Source: Candidatus Bathyarchaeota archaeon
Lineage (GTDB): Archaea; Thermoproteota; Bathyarchaeia; 40CM-2-53-6
Assembly (NCBI GenBank): GCA_005882895.1
Contig: VBBD01000011.1
Location: 1-51,350 of the forward strand
DNA: 51,350 nucleotides
Direction of reading: 5' to 3'
Every line of letters begins with the position of its first letter. The first letter of the stretch is position 1. A program made the position numbers and the translations under genes. A model generated the notes under the pieces. It worked only from the letters and a program-made list of their open reading frames with translations, ran no database searches and had not been told where the DNA came from. Below, one piece after another: positions 26,997 through 35,772 of the stretch.

Positions 26997-27500
26997 TTGA
27001 CAGTCAGAACTATACTCAAAGATCGGGATTCTAAGCCTCTGATTGAAGAGCTGCGACGTCTTCCGAACCAAGAACATCTCACCCACAAAGCTAGAGTAGA
27101 GGTAGAGACTGTCAAAGACTCAGAGATCGTATTTGTCGATGGCGTGGCGATTGCCTTTAGGCGGAAAGGCGAATTGGCACCAGTGTTAACCAATACCTCT
27201 GCTCTTGACGGCATGCCAAAAATCACTGTCGACATGGGCGCTGTCCCACACGTAGCAGGAGGAGCGGATATTATGGCTCCGGGAATCCGGAAGGTGAACG
27301 GAGAGTTTGCTGAAAGGCAAATCTTGGTGGTCGTGGACGAGAAGCACGGCAAATACCTCGCAGTGGGAAGAGCACTAACGGGATCTGGTCCAATGGCCGC
27401 GACCAAGAAGGGTAAGGTTGTTGAAAACATCCATTATGTTGGGGACCTGATCTGGGAAGTGATAAAGCCCAAGGGGCCAACTGCGCCAAGTTCGAGTTGA
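26997..27500 (+). CDS. PUA-domain RNA-binding protein (archaeal MCT-1-like)
   Basis: The 167-residue protein has an N-terminal alpha/beta part and a C-terminal PUA domain (PHVAGGADIMAPGI, then LAVGRALTGS). It matches the archaeal MCT-1/Tma20-like group, whose eukaryotic relatives assist translation initiation or recycling. The start is TTG 26997, about 35 nt behind a TATA-like CTTTTAAAG, so the leader is very short. It is divergent from LSm and followed by sepF. Confidence 0.85.
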   Translation: MTVRTILKDRDSKPLIEELRRLPNQEHLTHKARVEVETVKDSEIVFVDGVAIAFRRKGELAPVLTNTSALDGMPKITVDMGAVPHVAGGADIMAPGIRKVNGEFAERQILVVVDEKHGKYLAVGRALTGSGPMAATKKGKVVENIHYVGDLIWEVIKPKGPTAPSSS

Positions 27501-27529
27501 CTCTTTCTATCGAAAAATAGTCAGGGAAA

Positions 27530-27538
27530 TGTTTAAAG
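27530..27538 (+). promoter_or_regulatory. TATA box for sepF
   Basis: The sequence TGTTTAAAG lies about 60 nt before the sepF ATG at 27595. The predicted start is near 27560, leaving a leader of about 35 nt. A GATGATGA and a CTGA within that leader look like C and D boxes but are not accompanied by C' and D' boxes. Confidence 0.45.
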
Positions 27539-27594
27539 TTGAACCGGGTTCAAGCCCGATGATGAGCTCCCGGAGTCTAGCCTGATCTTTCCCC

Positions 27595-27921
27595 ATGCAG
27601 CATTCTACGATATACGTGAAAGCCGTCCCTCTTCAGGAGCTGGACGATGTAGAGACGATAAAGGGGGAAGTCCGGACAGGCAATATTCTCATCGTAAGAA
27701 TTACGCCCTTGGCGCGGAAAAGCGTAGAAGAGACAAAGCTGGCAATCACCGAGCTGACGGATTACACGAAATCGTTGGGCGGAGACATCGCTCGTCTGGG
27801 AGAAGAGCGGATCGTCATAACACCGGCGGGGGTGAGGGTTTGGAGGAAAGAAGCCGCCTCGTCCGAGGGAGCGATCCCTGCGGCTCCGATACAGAACGAA
27901 GCTGTTCCCGGAACCCGATGA
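27595..27921 (+). CDS. sepF: SepF-like cell-division protein
   Basis: The 108-residue protein is the archaeal SepF/DUF552 type: IYVKAVPLQELDDVETIKGE, then NILIVRITPLARKS and GGDIARLGEERIVITP. Archaeal SepF anchors FtsZ to the membrane at the division site. The usual N-terminal amphipathic helix is not obvious because the chain starts directly with the fold; the C-terminal 20 residues are disordered. No ftsZ gene lies in the window. It converges with the aCPSF1 gene, the stops being 12 nt apart. Confidence 0.88.
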   Translation: MQHSTIYVKAVPLQELDDVETIKGEVRTGNILIVRITPLARKSVEETKLAITELTDYTKSLGGDIARLGEERIVITPAGVRVWRKEAASSEGAIPAAPIQNEAVPGTR

Positions 27922-27933
27922 CGTTCTAGCTTG

Positions 27934-29853
27934 TTATCGCAGCCTTATTGATTCAAGAACGTCGGGGACGACTGTTTTGATTCCGAATATCCGGTTGACG
28001 TTCTGAGCGAAGAGGTCCGACTTCCTTCTCTCTCCGTGATTAACGATAATCTTAGTTGGCTTGGGAGACATTCTCTTGATGAACCCTAGGAGTTGATTCC
28101 TGTCTGAATGACCCGAAAATCCTTCGATGGATTCCACTCTCATGTTCACCTTTACCATTTCCATTTTGCCGTCGTGGGCGTAGAGAGAGACTTCCTTCAG
28201 ACCATTCTTGATTCTGTTTCCTAAAGTACCGTCCACCTGGTAGCTAACATAGGCAAGCGTATTTCTCGGGTCGGGTGCAAGGTGTCGGAAATAGTCTATG
28301 GCGGGTCCGCCTTCGAGCATTCCGGAGGTGGCGATGATTACGCAAGGTCCACCAGCGATGATTTCCTCTCTGTCGCTCGGGTGAGTTACCGGGTGGAAGT
28401 ATTCGGACTGGAACGGGTTGATGTCTTTGTGGAGGATCTGTTCCTTGATGTCGCGCACTAGGTATTCGGGGAATGCTGTGTGAATCGCAGTGGCCTCATT
28501 AACCATTCCCTCAATATAGATAGGCAATTCTCTGAGGGCGCCGTTCTTCATGTACGCGTCCAGGACCAGCATTATTTCTTGAGCTCGTCCAACAGCAGGG
28601 ACTGGTATCAACACCTTTCCGCCCTTTTCGACTGTGTCATTGACGATGCTGACGAGCTTGCCCTCTACTCCCTCTCTGTCGGGCATGATGTCGTCAGGAC
28701 CCCCATACGTGCTCTCGATGATGAGCGTTTCAGCTCTCGGGAAAAGTGCCGTCGCCGGGTCGAGCATCATCGTTCGTCCGAACTTGAAGTCGGCACTATA
28801 GACTATGTTATGCAGGCCCTCGCCAATGTGAAGATGGACCATCGAGCTTCCTAGGATATGGCCGGCGTTGTGAAAGGTGAGTTTGATGTCCGGAGCTACG
28901 TCAGTGACCACATTGTAGCGTAGAGGTATAGTGTGAGTCACGACTTCTCTGACGTCTTTTTGGTCGTAGGGAGAGTGTTCGCCTTCCCTGCTGTGAACAT
29001 CGAGGTAGTCTAACTGGTGAAGTGTCATTAGGGTTTGCGTGGGTTCTGAGCAGTACACCGGTCCATCGTAGCCGTACTTGTAGAGGAATGGGAGTATTCC
29101 GCAATGGTCGAGGTGGGCGTGAGATATGACAACTGCATCCAGCTTTTCCAGATCAAATTCGTCAGTATCAAATCGTGGGTACGCGGATGTAGGATCCTGT
29201 GCTCCTGGGTTGATCCCGCTGTCGAGCAGAACGCTGCTGGATCCTGCTTGGATGAGCATGGCTGCTCGTCCTACCTCGTGGAAAGCTCCGAGGGTGACGA
29301 GTCGAACGTAACCTGCTTTGCTAAATGTGGGGCGAAAGATTCTCTCGCCTACATCACGCAGGATCCTGCTGCGTTCTTCGCTCTCCGTGTGAAGGATGTG
29401 CCGAGTGCTCGTAATGATCTTAGAGTGTAAGGGTGGAGCCCTGAGTATTCGTGGTCGCCATCTCGTCTCCTTTACAAGTTGTTGGAGAACTGCCGCTTCT
29501 TTCCCTATTGCCACTCCGGGTTTGGTTGCCTCGACTACTACTTCGCCGAGGCTGGGGTCAAAGTTGATCGAGGAAATTTCAGCTTCTGCCGGGATGATTT
29601 TGCGAATGTAGGCTTCGGCTTCTCGCTCAGGGAGGCGTATGGATTGATCTGAGCGGATGACGATTCTCTTGTGAAGTAGGTTTACAATTTCTGTAACGAC
29701 ATAGCTCTGCTCGGCCAGTAGTCCGACGTTCTTTACGTAAATCGCGAGCCGTGGTCCTTCGAATTCTATCCTGGTTATCTCAGCGTCCTTCGGCATATGT
29801 TCTACGATTGTCTCGCGTATTTTGGCGTGTACATCGTTGTAGGTTCTAGTCAA
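27934..29853 (-). CDS. aCPSF1, KH-domain beta-CASP ribonuclease
   Basis: The 639-residue protein is the archaeal homologue of CPSF73, which cuts RNA 3' ends and ends transcription at U-rich sites. Residues 1-175 carry the KH-type domains. The metallo-beta-lactamase motif 2 is HAHLDHCG. The GHILGSSMVHLH, YSADFKFG and beta-CASP motifs (STYGG, SGMLEGGPA) follow, with the final FSGHSDRNQ and NHGE motifs. All metal ligands are visible, so it should be active. The start is TTG 29853, with 45 nt to the proteasome gene upstream. Confidence 0.95.
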   Translation of the reverse strand: MTRTYNDVHAKIRETIVEHMPKDAEITRIEFEGPRLAIYVKNVGLLAEQSYVVTEIVNLLHKRIVIRSDQSIRLPEREAEAYIRKIIPAEAEISSINFDPSLGEVVVEATKPGVAIGKEAAVLQQLVKETRWRPRILRAPPLHSKIITSTRHILHTESEERSRILRDVGERIFRPTFSKAGYVRLVTLGAFHEVGRAAMLIQAGSSSVLLDSGINPGAQDPTSAYPRFDTDEFDLEKLDAVVISHAHLDHCGILPFLYKYGYDGPVYCSEPTQTLMTLHQLDYLDVHSREGEHSPYDQKDVREVVTHTIPLRYNVVTDVAPDIKLTFHNAGHILGSSMVHLHIGEGLHNIVYSADFKFGRTMMLDPATALFPRAETLIIESTYGGPDDIMPDREGVEGKLVSIVNDTVEKGGKVLIPVPAVGRAQEIMLVLDAYMKNGALRELPIYIEGMVNEATAIHTAFPEYLVRDIKEQILHKDINPFQSEYFHPVTHPSDREEIIAGGPCVIIATSGMLEGGPAIDYFRHLAPDPRNTLAYVSYQVDGTLGNRIKNGLKEVSLYAHDGKMEMVKVNMRVESIEGFSGHSDRNQLLGFIKRMSPKPTKIIVNHGERRKSDLFAQNVNRIFGIKTVVPDVLESIRLR

Positions 29854-29898
29854 TTCTCTCTACGACTGTGATATCTGTGGAAGGTTTGAAAGAAGGGG

Positions 29899-30498
29899 TC
29901 AGGCGTGGAGGATGTGCTTCTTCTCGTCCTCTGAGAGTTCTCTGTATCCTTCCTTCGTGATTAGGGCAACGTCGAAACTGTCGCCGCTTGCCGAGTCTCT
30001 CTTCATGGCTGAATCGATTGCTCTCACGACTATGGGAACAGACTCCTTTACGTTCATAGAGTCTTTCCACTCCGATTCAAGGACACCATATGCGACTGGG
30101 GATCCGGATCCTGTTGAGACGTATTTCTCCTCCATCATGCTTCCGAGAGGATCGAGCGCGTAAATGTGTCCTCCACTGTCGTCTACTCCACCGATAAGTG
30201 CTTGAACCCCAAGGGGGTAGTACCTGGCGCCGAACAGAATGTTAGAAACCAGTCTAGCGGCGGAGTTCACTGGGATTGGCCTGGCTAGGTCAAGTCTGTA
30301 CAGCGAAGAATTCGCCCTAAGCATTTCCACCAATGCCTGCGCATCTCCTACCGTCCCCGCAATAGTCATTGCTAAATGGTGATCGATTCGGTAGACTTTC
30401 TTAGCATGCTTATGGGCGACAAAGGAACCCATCGTAGCCCTGGTGTCTGTCGTAAGGACAACTCCGTCCTTGCAAACAACACCGATTGTAGTGGTCAA
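29899..30498 (-). CDS. psmB: Proteasome beta subunit, catalytic type
   Basis: The 199-residue subunit begins at TTG 30498 and reads Met then TTTIGVVCKDG, so Met removal alone exposes Thr1 with no propeptide. The catalytic set is complete: Thr1, Asp17 (TTDTRAT) and Lys33 (HAKKVYRI). This would be the proteolytic beta subunit of the 20S particle. No alternative upstream ATG, GTG or TTG is found before an in-frame stop. It differs from the second beta gene at 44174-44794, which lacks Thr at position 1. Confidence 0.93.
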   Translation of the reverse strand: MTTTIGVVCKDGVVLTTDTRATMGSFVAHKHAKKVYRIDHHLAMTIAGTVGDAQALVEMLRANSSLYRLDLARPIPVNSAARLVSNILFGARYYPLGVQALIGGVDDSGGHIYALDPLGSMMEEKYVSTGSGSPVAYGVLESEWKDSMNVKESVPIVVRAIDSAMKRDSASGDSFDVALITKEGYRELSEDEKKHILHA

Positions 30499-30713
30499 TT
30501 CAAAACGCCCATCTTTAGTACTGTTAGGTTTTCCAACTTGTCGTATGTCCAGTTATTTTCATGTTAGATCGCGCTTTCCGAGAAACGGAAAGATTTGTGA
30601 TCAATCGGTTTCTGATAGCTTAAAAACGTTTTCAGCGACGATTGAGAGGTCTGACCACAGAGGCAAATACCTTCGATCATTCATTGTCACGCCAACAGTC
30701 CTTGACGCGCTTG

Positions 30714-31583
30714 TCAATGATTAGAGGTGTTAATGATTGGAAGGAGGTGATCCTGTCCGAGTGCTACTGTCTCTTGTCTGTTTGGGTATTTGCGCGGGCC
30801 GAGGGTTATGCTTGTGAACCCTATTAGCCTCAGCTTATTCTCAACTTGGTGCATCAAACCGTCTTGATGAAACAATCCCAGCTCTTCCGGGGATACTTCG
30901 ATTGCCGCAACTGCTCCATGATGTCTGACTCTTATGTCTCGCGCGCCACTCAGGCGCCTAACAATTGATTCCGCTTCTCCAACTTGAGATAGCTTCTCTA
31001 CAGTGATCTCCTCGCCGTGAGGTATCCTAGATGATAGACAGGGCATGGCTGGTTTGTCCCACACTTCAAGCTCAAGAAGTTGAGCGGTTTCTCGGACATC
31101 TTTCTTGGAGAAGCCCGCTTCTGCAAGAGGGCTTCTTACGCCAGCCTCCTTGGCCGCAAGAAGCCCAGGCCTGAGCTCCCCCAAATCGTCTAGCTGGGTT
31201 CCATCGAGAAGTGCCTCAAATCGGGAGTTGTCAGCTTGGCGTCTTAGTTCTCGGTAGAGGGTGTGCTTGCAGTAATAGCATCTGTTGGAGGGATTGGCTC
31301 TGTAACTTGCGTTATGCACCTCGTCAGTTGTGACCGTAACGTGTTTAATCCCTATCTGTCTCGCGGTTCTCTTCGCGATTTCAATCTCTCCTGGCGCGAG
31401 AGATTCGGAGACCGCTGTTACTGCGAGAACGCGATCCCCCAATGCCTTGCGTGCGAGCGCGGCGACCAGAGAGCTGTCCACCCCGGCGGATAGGGCAACG
31501 ACTGCCCCGTCGAACCGGCTGATAATATGAACCGCTTTCTCTATCTTCAACTGCAAACCTGCTATGGCAGGGCTAAGCATCAT
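30714..31583 (-). CDS. larE: LarE-type sacrificial sulfur transferase
   Basis: LarE donates sulfur to the pyridinium ring of the nickel-pincer nucleotide. The protein has the N-type PP-loop (ALSAGVDSSLVA), the RCYYCKHTLY cysteine motif and the sacrificial Cys in AMPCLSSRIPHG. From ATG 31583 it is 289 residues, and this start lies about 28 nt from a TTTAAA box (31609-31614), which fits leaderless transcription. A TTG at 31589 would add two residues. It is divergent from larB; larC is not in the window. Some relatives only share the fold, but the neighbour supports LarE. Confidence 0.88.
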   Translation of the reverse strand: MMLSPAIAGLQLKIEKAVHIISRFDGAVVALSAGVDSSLVAALARKALGDRVLAVTAVSESLAPGEIEIAKRTARQIGIKHVTVTTDEVHNASYRANPSNRCYYCKHTLYRELRRQADNSRFEALLDGTQLDDLGELRPGLLAAKEAGVRSPLAEAGFSKKDVRETAQLLELEVWDKPAMPCLSSRIPHGEEITVEKLSQVGEAESIVRRLSGARDIRVRHHGAVAAIEVSPEELGLFHQDGLMHQVENKLRLIGFTSITLGPRKYPNRQETVALGQDHLLPIINTSNH

Positions 31584-31608
31584 ATTCAAGACACGTCACT
31601 CTTGGCAA

Positions 31609-31625
31609 TTTAAACAGTATATGCA
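31609..31625. promoter_or_regulatory. Divergent larE/larB promoter
   Basis: TTTAAA at 31609-31614 lies about 28 nt from the larE ATG (minus strand). GTATATG at 31617-31623 lies about 26 nt before the larB TTG at 31646 (plus strand). Both distances equal the TATA-to-start spacing, so both messages could be leaderless and their promoters overlap head to head. Confidence 0.5.
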
Positions 31626-31645
31626 CAAAAAGAAGGAACGATAAA

Positions 31646-32416
31646 TTGTCCTCCCTCAAGAAGTTTGAGCGAAGCCGAAAACTGTTCGAAAGGAAGGACA
31701 GACTGCTTTCTATCGCAAGCCTTTCTCGGCTTGCGAAACTTGACGTTGGACGCGAAAAACGCAAGGGAATTCCCGAAGTGATTCTGGCGGAAGGCAAGCT
31801 TGCTCAAGATGTGGCGAGGATTAGTCAGGCAATGGTAAGACGAACTGGTCGTGCGATCATAAGTCGTTCGGATGGACCTCAAGTCAGGGCTGTTAGATCC
31901 CTCATGGGAAAGGGGTCAAAGGTTGAATACTTTTCGCGCTCTCGATTGATGATAGTAAAGTCGAAGAACTACAAGTCGAGGCGTAGCGGTGGCAGGGTGG
32001 GGATATTGACTGCGGGGACTTCAGATATACCGGTAGCTGAAGAAGCCGAGGTTATCGCTCGAGAGATGGGATGCAAGACTCGATCTTTCTATGATGTGGG
32101 GGTTGCGGGGATTCATCGTTTGTTCGAACCAGTTCGAGATCTTCTCAAGTGGGGCTCTGATGTTATCCTCGTAGTTGCAGGTCGCGAAGGGGCACTCCCG
32201 ACTGTCGTCGCGGGAATTGTGGATGTTCCGGTCATAGGAGTCCCCACCTCGAGAAGTTACGGGTTTGGAGAAAAAGGGCTCGCTGCCCTAGCTGCTATGT
32301 TGCAATCATGTTCTCTGGGAATGGCCGTAGTCAATATCGACGGAGGAGTCGGTGCTGGAGCTATCGCGGCACTGATCGCGAACCATGTCGGTGAATATCG
32401 GATGGGGACAGAATAG
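31646..32416 (+). CDS. larB: LarB-type pyridinium-3,5-biscarboxylate mononucleotide synthase
   Basis: LarB carboxylates and hydrolyses nicotinate adenine dinucleotide, the first step to the nickel-pincer nucleotide. The 256-residue chain has the N-terminal helical part, then the PurE-like domain: GRVGILTAGTSDIPVAEEA, DVGVAGIHRL, the VVAGREGALPTVVAGI core and VIGVPTSRSYG. The final VNIDGGVGAGAIAAL matches the family terminus. TTG 31646 is used. It is divergent from larE, which strengthens both calls. Confidence 0.93.
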   Translation: MSSLKKFERSRKLFERKDRLLSIASLSRLAKLDVGREKRKGIPEVILAEGKLAQDVARISQAMVRRTGRAIISRSDGPQVRAVRSLMGKGSKVEYFSRSRLMIVKSKNYKSRRSGGRVGILTAGTSDIPVAEEAEVIAREMGCKTRSFYDVGVAGIHRLFEPVRDLLKWGSDVILVVAGREGALPTVVAGIVDVPVIGVPTSRSYGFGEKGLAALAAMLQSCSLGMAVVNIDGGVGAGAIAALIANHVGEYRMGTE

Positions 32417-32445
32417 GTCTCGGCCGTCGGGAGTAATGCAAAGCT

Positions 32446-33483
32446 TTGGGCGTAGATCTGGGGGATATAGTCACTCGAACCAAGAGTTCCTTGGACGAGT
32501 TTTCAGGAAAGACTTTCGCGGTTGATGCCTACAATGCGCTCTATCAGTTTCTCGCAATAATTCGTGGGCCCACTGGCGAGCCCTTGATGGACCGGCAGAG
32601 TAGAGTTACGAGTCACTTGAGCGGTCTTCTTTATCGAACGACCAACTTGGCAGAGGGAGGCATCAGATTGGTGTATGTTTTCGACGGAAAGCCTCCAAGT
32701 CTCAAAGATACCGAGATTAAGCGAAGGCAGGTCATCAAAGTCGAAGCCACAACGAGATACGAATCCGCACTGTCAACGGGGAAGTTTGAGGAGGCGAAGC
32801 GGTACGCTCAGGCGACTTCCAGCCTCAAGGATTTGATGATTGATGATGTTCACAAACTTCTCCAGTACTTGGGCGTCCCGATCGTCCAAGCTCCATCTGA
32901 AGGAGAAGCTCAAGCCGCGTATATGGCGGCTCGGGGGGATGTTTGGGCTGCTGTCAGCCAGGATTATGATTCTCTACTATTTGGGGCTCGGAGGCTTGTC
33001 CGGAATCTAGCAATTAGCGGAAAAAGAAAGCTGCCAATGCGAGAGGCCTACGTACAGGTGGAACCGGAACTAGTAGACCTCGCATCAACTTTGCAGGCTC
33101 TCCAGCTTTCGCGAGAGCAACTCGTAGACTTGGGGATTCTCATTGGAACAGATTTCAACCCTGACGGGTTCAAGGGAATAGGGCCAAAGACGGCGCTGAA
33201 GCTAGTCAGAGAGTACGGCAGGATCGAGAAGATCGCTCAGTCGAATAAGGAGGTGGTCCCCCCGCCTGAGCTGGACAGGATTAGGGAGATATTTCTGAAG
33301 CCTGCGGTAACTTCGAACTACGCTTTGGAGTGGCGTGAGTCGGATGTTGAATCTCTTGTGCGGTTCCTCTGCGGAGAGAGAGACTTCAACGAGGAGAGAG
33401 TTCGGACTGCGGTAGAAAGGGCGAGGACTGCAATGGTGAAAGAGAGTGGGAAAAAGACACTTGAGTCTTTTTTCGGAAGCTAG
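32446..33483 (+). CDS. fen: Flap endonuclease 1
   Basis: FEN-1 removes 5' flaps in Okazaki-fragment maturation and repair. The 345-residue protein starts GVDLGDIV after the TTG at 32446. It shows the N-region FAVDAYNALYQFL (Asp27-type metal ligand), YVFDGKPPSLK, the I-region acidic cluster EGEAQAAYMA and SQDYDSLLFG, and the HhH segment GTDFNPDGFKGIGPKTAL. It ends with TLESFFGS, the PCNA-binding PIP box. The stop overlaps the pcm stop by 4 nt. Confidence 0.95.
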   Translation: MGVDLGDIVTRTKSSLDEFSGKTFAVDAYNALYQFLAIIRGPTGEPLMDRQSRVTSHLSGLLYRTTNLAEGGIRLVYVFDGKPPSLKDTEIKRRQVIKVEATTRYESALSTGKFEEAKRYAQATSSLKDLMIDDVHKLLQYLGVPIVQAPSEGEAQAAYMAARGDVWAAVSQDYDSLLFGARRLVRNLAISGKRKLPMREAYVQVEPELVDLASTLQALQLSREQLVDLGILIGTDFNPDGFKGIGPKTALKLVREYGRIEKIAQSNKEVVPPPELDRIREIFLKPAVTSNYALEWRESDVESLVRFLCGERDFNEERVRTAVERARTAMVKESGKKTLESFFGS

Positions 33484-34160
33484 CTGCTGAAGCCGTATTT
33501 CCCAACGAGAGGGACGAACGCGACTCCTCCCAGTGAGCTCCGGTCCAAGGTTCCATCAGGCCTTTTCCTGACCCGGACAAGTTCTTGGGGAAACATTCTT
33601 CCGCCTATGGGCACAACTAGGATTCCGTCCGGTTTCAATTGTTCCAGCAAGGTGGGCGGAATCTTGGGGGCTGCAGCTGTCACGAGTACTCTCTCGTATG
33701 GGGCACGTTCATCGTATCCTAGCGATCCATCGCCCTGGACGAGCGTGACTCGGTCGGAGTATCCTGCTCGAGTAAGGTTGTTCCGCGCGATCACAACCAG
33801 TTTGTCGAGGTATTCAACCGCAAAAACGTGTCCCTTGTCGCCGACTATTTCCCCGATCGTGGCTGCATGGTATCCGCTTCCAGCCCCCACTTCGAGAACC
33901 TTCATCCCTTGGAATAGCTCCAAGGCCTCGTTCATTATGGCCACCATGTAACGCCCGGCTGTTCAGCCGAGTGGCGCGCTGATTGTCTGGCCATATTCCG
34001 TTGGCAATGGAGTATCATTGTAGGCGTATTGGCGCATGTGGGTAGACACGAACAGTTCCCGGGGGACTCTACTCATTGAATTGATGACTTCGCGGGTCTT
34101 GAGGAGTCCTTCTGCGATGAGCGCTTGTACCATTCGTTCCCTTTCACGCGCGAAATCCAC
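33480..34160 (-). pseudogene. pcm: Protein-L-isoaspartate O-methyltransferase interrupted by an in-frame stop
   Basis: The frame reads MDFARERERMVQALIAEG up to GQTISAP. A TGA three codons later stops it, and the same frame resumes at YMVAIMNEALEL with the complete SAM-binding LEVGAGSGYHAATIG, VQGDGSLG and the C-terminal segments. Relatives read SAPHMVAIM. The extra material is a 21-nt in-frame insert (about 33951-33971) with the 14-bp palindrome CGGCTGAACAGCCG that holds the TGA. The ATG at 33947 might start a fragment without the N-terminal substrate domain. A real pseudogene, programmed reading past the stop, or an assembly artefact are all possible. Confidence 0.75.
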
Positions 34161-34237
34161 GGACCTAAGTCATCCCTCCGGCCCGTCATGAGTAGCTGAG
34201 CATATTAGACTCCTCTGGTTTGCATAGTGTACGTGTG

Positions 34238-34657
34238 ATGAACTTCACCTTCTACGCACATGGCCATCGGGCTGTTTTGTCAACGCACCTAACGACTCTG
34301 GAGCTTACAAAGGAGGATGTCCTTAGCAAGAAAGGAGACTGCATCGTTGCAGTCGGGTCTTCTGCGGGACTAAGAGACTTGCCTGAACCTATGAAAAACG
34401 CTCTCTCCAGCGAAGCCTGTAGAGCCTGCCTGACTCTGAAGCTTGACGCCCATCGATTCACGATCGAGGGCCGTGGCGCTCGGGGGTTGACGTTTTCCCA
34501 TCCGACGGACATCGTGGTTAGAAAGAGCAGCTTTGTCTCTGATAGGACGCTTATGGTGCGTGCTAATCGGGCGGCAGCAGATCTTCCAAGATCATTAGTG
34601 GATCTGCTTCAAGATCCTGGCCGAAAGGTTTTGGTTGAACTTGCTGTCGAGACCTAG
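34238..34657 (+). CDS. DUF371 family protein
   Basis: The 139-residue protein from ATG 34238 matches the archaeal DUF371 family: YAHGH, then TTLELTKED, KKGDCIVAVGSS and the diagnostic HPTDIVVRKSSFVSDRTLMV. Function is unknown; the core may be a small beta barrel. A GTG-like extension to 34220 would only add a few residues. It is convergent with trm5, with stops overlapping by 4 nt, and stands alone on its strand. Confidence 0.8.
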   Translation: MNFTFYAHGHRAVLSTHLTTLELTKEDVLSKKGDCIVAVGSSAGLRDLPEPMKNALSSEACRACLTLKLDAHRFTIEGRGARGLTFSHPTDIVVRKSSFVSDRTLMVRANRAAADLPRSLVDLLQDPGRKVLVELAVET

Positions 34658-35757
34658 GACGAGGTAAGTTTAGCATCTACCGCAACTTGCCACTTCATCG
34701 GAGCTACACCTCTTACTTTATGTGTCTCTATGGTTTTTTCGATTTTCCAACCTGAATTATCGAGGGCCGCTGCAAGTTCTTTCCTGGCATTTGACTCGCT
34801 GTCTAATCCTTCTGCGAACGTGTAGTAGTGTACGATTCCTCCGTCGCGCCTAAGCGCTTTGTAAGCGGGTTCGAGAAACTCCCTCGCCTGAGAGGGGTGG
34901 TTCATTATCACTCGCGTGGCTATGCCGGAGAGATTGTCCTGGACGACGACTCGCGCGTCGCCGGACCACACTTTTATCCTATCTTGGACCTTGTTCATCT
35001 TCGCGTTTTCTCCGATCAGCCTGGCAGCCTCAGGGTTGGCATCGATGGCATGGACTTGTACATCGTTCAATCGTTTTGCGATCATTATCGAGAACGGTCC
35101 CACTCCAGCGAACATGTCTACAACGCACTCACCGGGCCGGACCTGTTCGGCCACTCTCTTGTGCTCGGCAGATAGCCGTGGGGAGAAGAAGGCTCTCGAA
35201 ACATCGATCTTGAAGCGACATCCTAGCTCGTTGTGAATCGTCTCGGTTCGTTCGGCGCCAAGGAGGTGATGGAGAGGCCTCAATCGGAGGTTGTCAGTTA
35301 TTGGTCCCGCCTTTGAGTAGACCGTCTTGACGTTCTTGTGTAGTTTCATTAGTGCTTCAGCGATGCTCTCTTCGTAGGGTTCTGCTGTAGGGGATAGTTC
35401 TATGATGGCGATGTCCCCGATAATATCGAACGATTTTGATACGAGTTGAATGATACTCGAAGGCAGTTTCTGCGCTAGAACTTGTTGCAGCGAGCCAACG
35501 GTTTCTGATCTAGAAAGAAATTTTTCATGAGACAGACTCTGTTTGCCTAGGGCTCTGTCAAGCTGTTTCCGCTCTTCCGGCTGTGGCTCCCTCGATAGCG
35601 GCACATGAAGCGTATCGTCTATCATCTGAGGTGCAAGCTTTCTGTTTAGTAGTTTCAGTTTCGTGAGGACTTGGATCGCATTCTCTCCCTGTTTCTTAGG
35701 AATCTTGAGAGACACGCTTTCCTGTAGTCGGTCTGGGTCTTTTTCGTTGCGTATCAA
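34654..35757 (-). CDS. trm5: tRNA (guanine-37-N1)-methyltransferase
   Basis: Trm5 methylates G37 next to the anticodon and prevents frameshifts. The 367-residue protein has the D1-type N-terminal domain, the D2 linker, and a class I fold with the SAM motif VVDMFAGVGPFSI, the HAIDANPEAARLI strand and the NHPS motif (RVIMNHPSQA). The C-terminal strand (GVAPMKWQVAVDAK) fits. TTG 35757 is the start. Upstream on the same strand is the HEAT-repeat gene after 15 nt. Confidence 0.92.
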   Translation of the reverse strand: MIRNEKDPDRLQESVSLKIPKKQGENAIQVLTKLKLLNRKLAPQMIDDTLHVPLSREPQPEERKQLDRALGKQSLSHEKFLSRSETVGSLQQVLAQKLPSSIIQLVSKSFDIIGDIAIIELSPTAEPYEESIAEALMKLHKNVKTVYSKAGPITDNLRLRPLHHLLGAERTETIHNELGCRFKIDVSRAFFSPRLSAEHKRVAEQVRPGECVVDMFAGVGPFSIMIAKRLNDVQVHAIDANPEAARLIGENAKMNKVQDRIKVWSGDARVVVQDNLSGIATRVIMNHPSQAREFLEPAYKALRRDGGIVHYYTFAEGLDSESNARKELAAALDNSGWKIEKTIETHKVRGVAPMKWQVAVDAKLTSS

Positions 35758-35772
35758 CAGTGATACTCGGCA

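Noticed and set aside
27555-27590. C/D box small RNA in the sepF leader (GATGATGA and CTGA).
   Set aside because: C' and D' boxes and terminal stem are missing, and the spacer is too long.
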